DNA from: Nitrospirae bacterium UBA4572
GTDB lineage: Bacteria; Nitrospirota; Leptospirillia; Leptospirillales; Leptospirillaceae
Assembly (NCBI GenBank): GCA_002387725.1
Contig: DGKK01000041.1
Location: 19,312-39,735 of the forward strand
Reading direction: 5' to 3'
Length of the DNA: 20,424 nucleotides
Under the pieces are notes generated by a model. The model had not been told where the DNA came from. It ran no database searches and saw only the letters and a program-made list of their open reading frames with translations. Position 1 is the stretch's first letter; each line of letters begins with the position of its first letter. Below, piece after piece: positions 1 to 8,105 of this stretch. The translations under genes and the position numbers were made by a program.

Positions 1-2
1 GC

Positions 3-641
3 AAGCAGTGGGGGCTCGATCCCTCGGAGCTCTTCGCCAGCGTGGCCTCCCGCGTTCCCGTGAGGACCAACCGCGACGACCGGTACTTCACCGACACCTA
101 CCAGGCGATGCCTCTCGACGGCTACACCGCCATGTTCTCCCGCATGCTGGACAACCCCCGGATCACCCTGGCCCTGGGGGAGGATTTCCGGTCGGTGCGG
201 GAAACGGTCTCGGCCCGGCACATTGTCTACACCGGTCCGGTCGACGAGTATTTCGACAGCGTCTTCGGCAAGCTCCCCTACCGAAGCCTCACCTTCGAGC
301 ACGAGCAGCTGCCCGGGGTCGCAACCTTCCAGCCGGTGGGGACGGTCAACTATCCCAACGACCACGCCTACACCCGGATCACGGAGTTCAAGCACCTCAC
401 CGGCCAGGAGCACCCGGACACCTCGATCGTGCGGGAATATCCCCAGGCCACGGGAGATCCCTATTACCCGATTCCCCGGCCGGAGAACGACGCCCTGTAC
501 GCCAGGTATCGGGAGCTCGCAGAGAAAGAGAAGGGAGTGAGCTTCGTGGGACGTCTGGCCCAGTACCGGTATTACAACATGGACCAGGTGGTGGGGGCGG
601 CCCTGTCGGCCGCCCGGGGGCTCCTCGAGGGAGGTCTCTGA
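3..641 (+). CDS. glf: UDP-galactopyranose mutase, C-terminal part (5' truncated by window edge)
   Basis: The enzyme converts UDP-galactopyranose to UDP-galactofuranose in the cytoplasm, supplying Galf for surface glycans. The reading frame is open from base 3, so the gene starts outside the window and the N-terminal FAD-binding part is missing. About 212 residues are visible of a family usually near 370-400. Recognisable C-terminal family stretches are VPVRTNRDDRYF, YQAMPLDGYTAMF, the GPVDEYFD segment, LPYRSLTFE, the NYPNDHAYTRITEFKHLTG block with its conserved asparagine and arginine, and GRLAQYRYYNMDQVV near the end. A GTG at 42 is only an internal valine, because the preceding codons also match the family. 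It converges on a GlfT2-like glycosyltransferase 52 bp away, which suggests that galactofuranose is made and used here. Family assignment is firm; the upstream part is unseen. Confidence 0.93.
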   Translation, partial: KQWGLDPSELFASVASRVPVRTNRDDRYFTDTYQAMPLDGYTAMFSRMLDNPRITLALGEDFRSVRETVSARHIVYTGPVDEYFDSVFGKLPYRSLTFEHEQLPGVATFQPVGTVNYPNDHAYTRITEFKHLTGQEHPDTSIVREYPQATGDPYYPIPRPENDALYARYRELAEKEKGVSFVGRLAQYRYYNMDQVVGAALSAARGLLEGGL

Positions 642-669
642 AGGGGAAACCCTGTGTTCCATGAAAAGG

Positions 670-689
670 CAGGAGGGACGTATCTCCTG
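670..689. terminator. Possible hairpin between convergent genes
   Basis: CAGGAG at 670-675 pairs with CTCCTG at 684-689 in the 52-bp gap between glf and the minus-strand glycosyltransferase. There is no clear T-run on either side, so this is at best a weak bidirectional terminator. Confidence 0.25.
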
Positions 690-693
690 GGCG

Positions 694-1698
694 TCATAGG
701 CCCTTGCCGAAGCGGCTCCGTATTCCGTCGGAGAATCCCTTGATGAGGAAACGGTACCCCTGAAGCTTTTTTTCCCGGTTTTGAAGGATGTTGAGGGCAT
801 AATCGAAGAACTTGACTCCCAGAAAAAAGGTGCGCCGCCAGCGATATTGTGGCACCAGTTGGTTGAAGGTTTTCCTGAAAAGAAAGGCATTTCTCATCCC
901 GTAATAAAGGCTTCGGTCGGAGATCGGAGCATAGCCCACCGGAGCATCGGCCTTCTTTTTCACAAACGGATCCCGAAGGTAGAGGACGGGCGTATGGAAA
1001 TGAGCCATGAAGCCGTAAAGGGAGTCGTCCATTCCAATAAAAAATCGTGGGTCAGGGTATCCGATGGCATCAACGATGCTTCGGTGGACGAGCATCCCCT
1101 CGAAGCATCCGGTGTTGGTGGTTGAGAAGGCGAATCCCTTTTCAAACGAGGGATCGTCCTGGAATATGCGTTTTCCGGTGCGGTAATCGTAGTAGCCTTC
1201 CCAGAGGTGAGGAACGTCCTTTCGAAGGTATTTGCGGGGATGGAGGCATTTTGAGATGCCGGAGAATGACAGCATCCCCTCAAGGCATCGGGAATCCGGT
1301 TCGATGTCATCATCCATGAGCCAGATCCAGTCGGCCCCCGCAAGATAGGCCCGCTTGAGCCCTTCATGAAATCCTCCGGCTCCCCCGGTGTTCTCGTTCA
1401 TTCGAACGGTGAGCATGGGGAGTCCCCCCATCAGTTTGGGATGGCTCACGAACTCCTGGATTTTTGGAGAGCGCTCCATCGGGAGCGATTCCAGAACCCC
1501 CTGTCTGAAAAGGAGTTCTGGGGTTCCGTCGGTCGAGGCATTGTCGACAAGGACCACTCCGTCCACCGGACGGCTTTGGTTGGCAAGCCCAGCAAGGCAT
1601 TCGAGAAGGAGATCTTTTCGGTTATAGGTCACGACGACGGCGATAACCGACTCCTTGGCCCCCTCGCGCTTCAAAAAGAGATCGTCTCCCTTGTTCAA
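694..1698 (-). CDS. Family 2 glycosyltransferase, GlfT2/rhamnosyltransferase-like
   Basis: A probable cytoplasmic or membrane-peripheral glycosyltransferase of the COG1216/GT2 type. From the chosen start, the N-terminal Rossmann-like strand reads AVVVTYNRKDLL, followed by VDNASTDGT for nucleotide-sugar binding, NENTGGAGGFHEGL, and an acidic WLMDDDIEPD with D129-D131 as the metal/sugar-nucleotide motif. FIGMDDSLYGF lies further on. The GGAGGF plus MDDD pattern is typical of galactofuranosyl- and rhamnosyltransferases. Its convergent neighbour glf favours galactofuranose, but this is inference. Start: a TTG at 1698 has AAGGAGGAG at 1709-1701 just upstream. An alternative TTG at 1761 adds 21 residues but has a weaker ribosome site. 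No ATG is available before the conserved core. No promoter was recognised upstream. Confidence 0.85.
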   Translation of the reverse strand: MNKGDDLFLKREGAKESVIAVVVTYNRKDLLLECLAGLANQSRPVDGVVLVDNASTDGTPELLFRQGVLESLPMERSPKIQEFVSHPKLMGGLPMLTVRMNENTGGAGGFHEGLKRAYLAGADWIWLMDDDIEPDSRCLEGMLSFSGISKCLHPRKYLRKDVPHLWEGYYDYRTGKRIFQDDPSFEKGFAFSTTNTGCFEGMLVHRSIVDAIGYPDPRFFIGMDDSLYGFMAHFHTPVLYLRDPFVKKKADAPVGYAPISDRSLYYGMRNAFLFRKTFNQLVPQYRWRRTFFLGVKFFDYALNILQNREKKLQGYRFLIKGFSDGIRSRFGKGL

Positions 1699-1709
1699 AT
1701 CTCCTCCTT
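1699..1709 (-). promoter_or_regulatory. Ribosome binding site deciding the TTG start of the GT2 gene
   Basis: On the minus strand, AAGGAGGAG (1709-1701) is followed by AT and then TTG at 1698. This is much stronger than anything ahead of the in-frame TTG at 1761, and it places the start about 16 codons before the first GT2 strand. Confidence 0.6.
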
Positions 1710-2267
1710 GGTGAATTCTTTGGAAAGGGATCAATGTCTCATGCGGGAGGATTCTTCCCAAGTTTCAATCTTCCGGGCGATGTTTCATCTCAGGGTTCTT
1801 TCGGAGAAGGATCTCATGTTTCGGGTGGCTTTTCGCGTCGGATCCCGCCTGATGTCCTCCGGTTAAACCTGACTCAACAAAGGTCCGGCATGTGGATGCG
1901 CTCCTCTTTGTGCGTCCTCACAACTGCCAAGGAATTTCAGGTGATTCCGGCCCTCTCCCCCTCTGTCGACCGGCAGGTCCGGAATCCGTCTCGCCGTTTT
2001 GTGGCCGCCGGTCCTTGCGGAAGCCAATGTTGCCAACGACAGCGAACCTGACTTGATTCGCAGGGAAGATCGATTCCCTTGGGGGATGGCGGGACTCAAG
2101 GCCTCTTCCCACGTTTTTTGGCGCGGGAATCGGATCCCGCAACTTCCCTTCTCGCTTCCACTATCCTATTCTCTACCAAACGGGAACAGGTTGCGAGTCC
2201 CTTTCTTTCCCGTTTTCCTGAAGAAGACCTTGAGAAAGGAGAAAGGGGAAAATCCTCTTCCCGGCCG
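1710..2267. other. Divergent intergenic region without a credible gene
   Basis: About 560 bp separate the minus-strand glycosyltransferase from the kinase gene. Short open frames exist on both strands, but none has a recognisable domain, a good ribosome site or protein-like composition. It presumably holds the divergent promoters. I looked for a -24/-12 sigma-54 element on both strands; the nearest candidate (TGGCC...TTGC at about 2002-2018) has a 12-base instead of a 10-base GG-to-GC gap and was not accepted. Confidence 0.5.
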
Positions 2268-4358
2268 ATGAAGATCCACGCGCTGCTGCCCATCGTCTCG
2301 ATTGTCGTCACAGCCATGACATTTGCCGTGACGGCACTGGTCCGGAGACGTTCCGTCTCCACCCTTGCGGCACTCCTTGCTCTGGGGGGCTTCCTTGTTC
2401 CGGCAATCGCAGACTTTTTTGCCCTTCGCCTCCATGATGCCCATCAGATCCAGCACTATATGCGGGAAGGGTTCGCAGGAGAGTTCGGAGGGGCCTTTGT
2501 GCTTCTTGTCTTTGCCATTCTTTACGGGCGGAAGGAGCCGGTCGACGAGTTAAAAAAGAGTACGCCCCTTCTGTTGCTGGTGGCTGTCGGAGCCGGATTC
2601 TCCTCCGACCTTCTTCTGACCGAGCCGGGGTTTGTCCGCCTTCTTCAGATTTCCCCCTCACACTTTCTCCTCATCGGCAACTCCGAACTTTCGGCGGCAA
2701 GTTTTTTTCTGGCGGGAATCTTCCTTTTGGCCTTTTTCCAGATGGTCAAGACCTATACCTCTGCCACCGTCAATGAGCGATGGAACCTCAAATACCCGAT
2801 GATCGGCGTCGCTCTCTGGGCCTTCTCTGTCCTGGTCGTTCACGGGACCCTTGTGGCCGGCGACGGTTTCGACACTGTTTTTCTCTATCTGGAGGAGGTG
2901 GGCCTTCTCCTGACAGACATTTTTTTCCTGTACGCCTTTTTGGTCCAGCGCCCTCAGGATGTGGCACTGGCCTTGACCCGCCAAACCATCAACCGTTCCC
3001 TTCTCATTCTTCTGGGAGGGGTGGGTCTGGTTGTGCTGGGGGGCGTGGCGAATACGTTGGGCACGCTGGGGCCGGTTTGGGGAACTCTTTCCTTCGGCCT
3101 CGCCCTGGTCTTGGGGGTGGGTGCCTTCGTCGTGGTCTTTTCCTCCGACCGCCTTCGCCGGGAGTTCGAAGAGTTTTTGGGAGTCCACTTCTATTCGAAC
3201 CGGTATGATTATCGTCAGGCTTGGATGACCCTGACGCGAGCCCTAGCAGAATCGGGGAGACCCGATGAGCTTCTTCCGGTCCTGATGGAGCAGACACGGG
3301 ACATTACCTTGGCACAGAGCCTGACCTATGGAACCCTTTCCGAAGGGATGCTCACCCTTGTCCTCCAGGAATCGGTGGGCTGGTCTCCTTCCCGGGATTC
3401 CCGGAGAATTGACCTGTCCCCGGATCTCCTGTCCCATCTCTCTGACGGGATTCCCCGAAACCTATCCCGATCCCTCCGGGAGCCAGAGCTCGCCACCCTC
3501 TTCCGGGCCATGAATGCCACCTGGCTGTTGCCCCTTGTTTTCAGAAAGCGGCTGATCGGAGTCCTGGCCCTCAACACGAAGTTCCAACCGATCAGACTGA
3601 TCGAGGATCGTCTTTTTTACCAGGCGCTTTCCGTCCAGTGGACGAGCCTTTTGGTCGGAGCGTCGCTGGCCCGCGAGACGGCGGAAAAGCGGGAGATCGA
3701 ACTTCTGTCCGGTCTCAGGGCCTTCACCTTTCATGATCTCAAGAATGCGGGAGGGGCCCTGAAACTTCTTTCCCACAACGCCAAGCGGAACATGGAGGAT
3801 CCCGAGTTCCGGGAAGAACTCCTCTTCTGTCTCGAAAACATCTCCTCCCAAATCGAATCCTCCCTGGAGGGACTGCTCTCTCCTTACAGCCAGGATTATT
3901 CAAGTCTGTCTGAATTCTCTCCCGCCGAGAGAATTCGGGAAGTTGTTCGGGGGCTGGGATGGGAGAGTACCCCGTCCCTTAAGGTTGTGATCGACGCCAG
4001 AGAAACGTCTCCTGTCCGGGGGAACCCGAAGGCTTTCGACACCACCCTCAGAAATCTCCTCATCAATGCCCGGGAGATTCTCGAGGGTCGGGAATTTCCG
4101 GGGGAGATCCGGGTGACTCTCCGGGACGAGGGAGAGAACCTTTCCGCGGTTGTGTCCGACAATGGGCCGGGGATGAGCCGGGAGTTCATGGAGACGCGAC
4201 TTTTCCGCCCCTTCCAGACGACAAAAAAGAAAGGGACGGGATTGGGTCTTTTCAGCTGCAAGCTGCTTCTGGAGCAAAGCGGAGGAAGGATTGGCGTGAG
4301 TTCTCGGGAGGGAGAGGGCTCCGAGTTCTGGATTACCTACCCCCGGGCAAACTCCTGA
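2268..4358 (+). CDS. prsK: Membrane sensor histidine kinase, PrsK type (PEP-CTERM/exosortase system)
   Basis: A 696-residue sensor kinase, close to the usual PrsK length. Residues 1 to about 300 form roughly eight or nine hydrophobic segments, starting with LLPIVSIVVTAMTFAVTALV. A GAF-like region follows (about 325-480), then a histidine kinase core. The H-box is FHDLKN with H489 as probable phospho-acceptor, the N-box is NLLINAREI around N600, G1 is DNGPGM at D631, and G2 is KGTGLGLF around G656. The FHDLKN form with a following helix ending in SSLEGLL is characteristic of PrsK, which phosphorylates PrsR, an NtrC-class sigma-54 activator. PrsR is not in the window. The first ATG with a membrane helix behind it is at 2268. 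An open extension to a TTG at 2079 encodes an implausible Pro/Ser/Lys-rich leader. No strong ribosome site is visible at 2268. Three sigma-54 promoters downstream fit this role. Confidence 0.82.
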   Translation: MKIHALLPIVSIVVTAMTFAVTALVRRRSVSTLAALLALGGFLVPAIADFFALRLHDAHQIQHYMREGFAGEFGGAFVLLVFAILYGRKEPVDELKKSTPLLLLVAVGAGFSSDLLLTEPGFVRLLQISPSHFLLIGNSELSAASFFLAGIFLLAFFQMVKTYTSATVNERWNLKYPMIGVALWAFSVLVVHGTLVAGDGFDTVFLYLEEVGLLLTDIFFLYAFLVQRPQDVALALTRQTINRSLLILLGGVGLVVLGGVANTLGTLGPVWGTLSFGLALVLGVGAFVVVFSSDRLRREFEEFLGVHFYSNRYDYRQAWMTLTRALAESGRPDELLPVLMEQTRDITLAQSLTYGTLSEGMLTLVLQESVGWSPSRDSRRIDLSPDLLSHLSDGIPRNLSRSLREPELATLFRAMNATWLLPLVFRKRLIGVLALNTKFQPIRLIEDRLFYQALSVQWTSLLVGASLARETAEKREIELLSGLRAFTFHDLKNAGGALKLLSHNAKRNMEDPEFREELLFCLENISSQIESSLEGLLSPYSQDYSSLSEFSPAERIREVVRGLGWESTPSLKVVIDARETSPVRGNPKAFDTTLRNLLINAREILEGREFPGEIRVTLRDEGENLSAVVSDNGPGMSREFMETRLFRPFQTTKKKGTGLGLFSCKLLLEQSGGRIGVSSREGEGSEFWITYPRANS

Positions 4359-4369
4359 CCCTGCCCGGG
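4342..4369 (+). terminator. Perfect 8-bp inverted repeat across the prsK stop codon
   Basis: CCCGGGCA (4342-4349) and TGCCCGGG (4362-4369) are exact inverted repeats with a 12-base loop that contains the TGA at 4356-4358. There is no T-run, so it may be an RNA-stabilising or Rho-linked 3' structure, or a protein site, rather than a classical intrinsic terminator. Confidence 0.4.
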
Positions 4370-4381
4370 AGATCGTCCGAA

Positions 4382-4399
4382 CGAGAGATGTCTCTCTCG
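4382..4399. repeat. Short hairpin/inverted repeat downstream of prsK
   Basis: CGAGAGA (4382-4388) and TCTCTCG (4393-4399) form a perfect 7-bp stem with a 4-base loop. It sits about 90-110 bp upstream of the sigma-54 promoter at 4490-4505, a position where enhancer-type activator sites occur. It could equally be the second half of a prsK 3' end structure. Confidence 0.35.
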
Positions 4400-4488
4400 G
4401 GTCCTGGCGGCTTGCCCTCCTGCCTCGAGATTTTTCAATTTTTCAGGGAGCCGGCCCAAGCATTTCTTTATCCGTTCGCATGAAATCA

Positions 4489-4505
4489 TTGGCAAAGAAT
4501 TTGCA
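4489..4505 (+). promoter_or_regulatory. Sigma-54 (RpoN) -24/-12 promoter for the GT2 pair
   Basis: TTGGCAAAGAATTTGCA matches the sigma-54 consensus TTGGCAC-N5-TTGCA, with the invariant GG at 4491-4492 and GC at 4503-4504 separated by exactly 10 bases. Transcription would start near 4516, about 50 bases before the ATG at 4567. This argues against the in-frame TTG at 4528. The element is on the coding strand in the only sizeable gap before the operon. Confidence 0.75.
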
Positions 4506-4566
4506 TTAAAAATCCGCAGGATAATGCTTGTTTTCGGAAATCACCAATGATCGGAATGCGAGGTCG

Positions 4567-5637
4567 ATGGCTACCCCAGAGGTCTCTATTGTCATCACGC
4601 TCTACCGGGAAGGAGATCTTCTCCGGGAATCTGTGGACTCGGCCCTTTCCCAGACCTTTGATCAATGCGAAATCGTTCTGGTGGACAACAATGCCGATCC
4701 ACTGACCCGATCGGTCGCGAAGGAATTTGTGGCTCGCTACCCCCGATCGGTTCGTCTTGTCCATGAAACGGTCCAGGGGGCCTGTTCGGCCAGAAATCGG
4801 GGAATTGCCGAAAGTCGAGGAAGATTTGTCGCTTTTCTCGATGGGGATGATCTTGCCGATCCGCAACGGATCTCTCTCCAGCGGGAACGGTTTCTGAGCA
4901 CTTCCGGACTTTCCCTGGTGAGCGGCTGGTATGATCGGGTCTCCATGGACAACAAACAGGTCGTTCGAAAGGATGTCTCAGCCACCGAGCCCGTCATCTG
5001 GCTTGAAACACAGAGGATTCTGAAGAATCTTTTTCCGGTCGGCCCGGAATCCGGAGGAGGAGAGACTCTTCATTTTCCCCTGACATCGACCACGTTTTTC
5101 GAGCGCGAGACGGCTCTGGCGGTCGGCGGATTCGACACGCGCCTGAACCCCCGCTGGTTCGAGGATATCGAGTTCTATCTGAGAATGTATGCAAAAGGCG
5201 AGTTTTACAAGATCCCGCAGTCTTTGGCCCGATACAGGATTGCCTCTCCGGAAATGATGGAGGTCAAGCGGCGACAGATGGACCGGGTCGGTTTTCTGCT
5301 CCATATGGATCGCTTTTATCAGATCCTGTGGGAGAACTTCGGACAATCCTCACCGGCGGTTGTGAAGGTTTTTCATAAACTTGCGGCTCTCTGGCTCCGC
5401 CATGAAAGCCTGACCTTTCTTCAGTATCAGGAGGGCAAAGGTCTTGGGGTCCGCATGCTCGACCGCTCCCTGCATTCCGATCCCTTGTCCATCGAATCCT
5501 GGAAGCTCCGGCTGAAGGCCGAACTCCCCCACAGTTCCTACCCACGAATGTTCTGGTTTGACGATTTCATTCCCGGACCGCTTCCTTCGGCGGCAACACG
5601 GGGTCTTGTGGATTCTGTTTTTCAGTTGGAGGCTTAG
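4567..5637 (+). CDS. Family 2 glycosyltransferase (first of a tandem paralogous pair)
   Basis: A 356-residue GT-A fold glycosyltransferase expected to act in the cytoplasm on a lipid-linked or nascent EPS chain. The N-terminal SIVITLYREGDLLRESVDS strand-helix, VDNNAD nucleotide-binding loop, SARNRGIAE and FLDGDDLADP (D92-D95, the DxD-type motif) are clear. A WFEDIEFYLRMY segment, near the usual catalytic-base region, lies in the second half. The donor and acceptor sugars cannot be told. ATG 4567 lies directly before the first strand, with GAGG three bases upstream. A TTG at 4528 would put the start only about 12 bases after the predicted sigma-54 transcription start. The next gene, 140 bp downstream, is a clear paralogue with the same motif order and similar length. 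Confidence 0.88.
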   Translation: MATPEVSIVITLYREGDLLRESVDSALSQTFDQCEIVLVDNNADPLTRSVAKEFVARYPRSVRLVHETVQGACSARNRGIAESRGRFVAFLDGDDLADPQRISLQRERFLSTSGLSLVSGWYDRVSMDNKQVVRKDVSATEPVIWLETQRILKNLFPVGPESGGGETLHFPLTSTTFFERETALAVGGFDTRLNPRWFEDIEFYLRMYAKGEFYKIPQSLARYRIASPEMMEVKRRQMDRVGFLLHMDRFYQILWENFGQSSPAVVKVFHKLAALWLRHESLTFLQYQEGKGLGVRMLDRSLHSDPLSIESWKLRLKAELPHSSYPRMFWFDDFIPGPLPSAATRGLVDSVFQLEA

Positions 5638-5777
5638 GAAACAGCCAAAAACAAGAAAATGCTCTTCGGATGAGACCGGGTTCCCGGTCAGAAATTCAGA
5701 CAATATGATGAGGGATCGGAACCTCTTTCGTCCGGCCCTCCTTCAACTTGTCAGCTCCTGATTCGAAAGGCTTTGTG

Positions 5778-6818
5778 ATGGCAGTCGAGATCTCTGTGGT
5801 GATGACGCTGTATCGGGAGGGAGTTTTCCTGGAGGAAGCGATTGATTCGGTCCTCCAGCAAACCTTCACAGATTATGAAATTGTTTTAGTCGACAACAAC
5901 GCCGATGAAGCGACCATGGCGGTGGCCCGGAGGTATCAGGCCAGGTTTCCTGACGTCATCAGGATTGTGAAGGAATCAGCTCAAGGGGTTTCGTCCGCCC
6001 GAAACAGGGGCATTGTCGAGGCGAAAGGAAATTTTGTAGCCCTGAGCGATGGGGATGACCTTATGCGTCCCAAACGTCTTGAAAAGCAACTTGAAGCGGC
6101 AAAGGCCCATCCGGAGGCTGCCCTCATTTCCTCTTCCTATGAGACCTTTGTTGTGGAGAAAGGTGAAAAAGTTTTCTTCTCGAAACAAAGGGATATTCAT
6201 TTGGATTGGGTGGACTTGCTCTTTAAATCCCAGAAAGACCCCTTTCTCATGAATTTTTATGTCCCACTTCCTTCCACGCTTTTCATCGAAAAGAAAAAAA
6301 TTCTGGAATTTGGGGGGTTCGACCCTTTTTTCAATGCGAAAGCGGGTGAAGATATTGATCTTGCAATCAGGTTGTGGAAGAAGGAAAAATTTTTTCATGT
6401 TGAGGACTTTTTAGTCGAATATAGGGCAAAATCAAAAGATCTGAAGAACAAGGTCTCCAAGTCTTGGATTCAGAGATTGGAAAGACAAGACCATCTTGTC
6501 AAGACACTTCATGATATCTACGACAATTATCCCGGAAGTCCATTGGAGGAACCGCTAAGAGTCTTAAAATCAATCTGGCTTCGTGACGCTTCCTTGGATT
6601 ATTTTTCGTGTCAGGATGGACAGTCGGTCGGAAGAGAACTTCTCAGGCGTAGCCTATCATTAAAAATGACTTCTATAGAAACTTGGAAGCTGTTGATAAA
6701 AAGCTATTTTCCTAAGTCTTTTTATCCGAGGCTCTTTTGGTTCAAGGATTGGGGGGTAATGCCGAAAGAGTTTGATCATAAAATTTTTACTGGTAGGTAC
6801 ATTAACGAATCGGAATGA
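5778..6818 (+). CDS. Family 2 glycosyltransferase (second of the tandem pair)
   Basis: A 346-residue GT2 enzyme paralogous to the preceding gene. It shares LYREG, QTF..(C/Y)EIVLVDNNAD, SARNRGI and DGDDL (D91-D94), followed by GEDIDLAIRLW. It probably adds a different sugar to the same glycan. ATG 5778 is preceded by AAAGG with a 7-base spacer; the open frame back to a TTG at 5748 adds only ten non-conserved residues. The 140-bp gap to the upstream gene has no clear terminator, so co-transcription from the sigma-54 promoter at 4489 is likely. Base composition falls along the gene. I count 29 G+C of 60 at 6601-6660 but only 17 of 60 at 6661-6720, so the C-terminal end may belong to, or have recombined with, the AT-rich block that follows. 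Confidence 0.87.
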   Translation: MAVEISVVMTLYREGVFLEEAIDSVLQQTFTDYEIVLVDNNADEATMAVARRYQARFPDVIRIVKESAQGVSSARNRGIVEAKGNFVALSDGDDLMRPKRLEKQLEAAKAHPEAALISSSYETFVVEKGEKVFFSKQRDIHLDWVDLLFKSQKDPFLMNFYVPLPSTLFIEKKKILEFGGFDPFFNAKAGEDIDLAIRLWKKEKFFHVEDFLVEYRAKSKDLKNKVSKSWIQRLERQDHLVKTLHDIYDNYPGSPLEEPLRVLKSIWLRDASLDYFSCQDGQSVGRELLRRSLSLKMTSIETWKLLIKSYFPKSFYPRLFWFKDWGVMPKEFDHKIFTGRYINESE

Positions 6819-6929
6819 TTTTGAAAAGTTTCTAGATAAGCATGGTTAGGCGAAAAAAAGTAAGCCTATACTGAGCGCGTCTTAGACTTATCAGATTGGA
6901 AGGAGAGAACTCTTCTGTTTATGGCATGA

Positions 6930-7933
6930 CTAATTAAAGATTGCATTCAAGGTGTCACTTACCCAAGTCCAATTCGGGAGGCTTCGGATCTCCGACCGGT
7001 TGGCGGCCACTTTGCCTAAACCAGTCTCGGCTTGGTAAATCGCGTTTTTGAGGGAATCAAAGATACGATTCGCGACATAATCTCGGCGGAGAACGTTCCA
7101 GAGCCGTTCTGCTAGGTTCACCTCCGGAGAATAAGGTGGCAAATGGATCAGTCGCATTTTTTTCGGAATCTACAGACCATTGGCCTTATGGGCCGACACC
7201 CCGTCTAGGATCATGAGGAAAAAATGATCCGGGTGAGCATTCCGGACCTGATCCAGAAAGCGGTTTATGTTCTCCGTGTTCATTTTTCAGCCGTCATGAA
7301 GTCGAGCGCCCCACCTTGGGGGGCTCACGGCCGCATATTCATAGACGAATTCCCGCACCAAGGACAGAGGAACGACTGGGCGGAGGGAGCGGTAGCCCAA
7401 AAGGCACGGGGGTCGGTCATCCGTCCGAATCGAGCCTCGTCCTGAAAAAGAAGGCGGACCGGAGAGGAGTCCGGTCGGGTTATGAGGGTGGCTGCCAGAG
7501 TTTCGGGGAGTGTTTTAAACTCCTTTTCTTCGGGTTGGATCTTCGGGTGCTTGGTGGCGGAAGGAGTCTTCTGTCCCAGCTTCAGCTCGAGTGCTTCATG
7601 AAGGGGGGGAACCGTGATTATGCCTCCCTCTCGGGCCTTTTCAAGCCTGGGAGAAAGAAAGGCCCGTGCTTCCTCTGGACTCATGAGGCAGTGCTGGCCT
7701 CCTTCCCAAGACGATCGCAAATGCCGATCTTAATGGCAAAAACTCTCCCTGTATCGAAAAAGAGTTCGCTTGCTGATCCCCAGAAGAGCAGACGCTTTTT
7801 CGGCTTCCATCTGGCCTTCAGCCATCAGGAGAACAGAGAGTGCTCTTTGCATCTCCTCCACGGTTTTGGCGTGGTCCCTAAGCTCGTTGGCCCAAACGAT
7901 CTCGTTTTTGGAAAAGATTGCGGCTCTCGTCAT
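6930..7933 (-). pseudogene. IS630-type transposase, disrupted
   Basis: Read on the minus strand, this is a DDE transposase of the IS630/Tc1 group in pieces. A perfect ribosome site (AAGGAGG, 6-base gap) precedes ATG 7933 and an N-terminal helix-turn-helix region (ASALLGISKRTLFRYRESF). An in-frame TAA at 7732-7730 interrupts it. The middle part carries LLFQDEARFGR with the first catalytic Asp. The family region between TPSA and TKHPK looks shortened. A one-base loss near FWATAP shifts frame; the correct continuation (GYRSLRPVVPLSLVREFVYEYAAVSP-like) is visible one frame over. Two further in-frame stops (TGA, TAG) flank NTENINRFLDQV and MILDGVSAHKA, with the second Asp. The C-terminus, PPYSPEVNLAERLW with the catalytic Glu, remains open to TAG at 6930. 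At least four lesions make it inactive. Confidence 0.88.
6941..6959 (+). repeat. Left terminal inverted repeat of the IS630 relic
   Basis: TTGCATTCAAGGTGTCACT, pairing with 7963-7981 with a single C/T difference. It overlaps the 3' end of the transposase frame. Confidence 0.8.
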
Positions 7934-7962
7934 AGTTCACCTCCTTGGCGAGAGTGTGTATG

Positions 7963-7981
7963 AGTAACACCTTGAATGCAA
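7963..7981 (-). repeat. Right terminal inverted repeat of the IS630 relic
   Basis: AGTAACACCTTGAATGCAA, the inverted copy of 6941-6959. It lies 29 bases upstream of the transposase ATG at 7933, the usual arrangement in this family. Confidence 0.8.
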
Positions 7982-8105
7982 ATAATAATAAGCCATGAAT
8001 TTTCTGGCTTCGAAAGTTTTCTTGGAGGTATCGGTAAGCGAAATCGTGGTATTGTTTTTTTATAAAAAAAAGACTGAAGAATCTAATTTATAAAGGAGTT
8101 TTAAT

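Larger units (their letters stand above)
6937..7985 (-). mobile_element. Decayed IS630-family insertion sequence
   Basis: The disrupted transposase is bracketed by inverted repeats: TTGCATTCAAGGTGTCACT at 6941-6959 and the complement of TTGCATTCAAGGTGTTACT at 7963-7981, 18 of 19 bases identical. IS630 elements duplicate a TA target. If the four outer bases have drifted, TA at 6935-6936 and TA at 7986-7987 would be that duplication, so the outer limits are tentative. The last transposase codons run through the left repeat. The element marks the left part of the AT-rich block. Confidence 0.8.

Noticed and set aside
2002..2018. Possible sigma-54 promoter for prsK (TGGCC...TTGC)
   Set aside because: The GG-to-GC gap is 12 bases; sigma-54 needs 10.
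2079..2267. N-terminal extension of PrsK from a TTG
   Set aside because: The extra 63 residues are not membrane-like, come before the natural first helix, and would exceed the usual family length.
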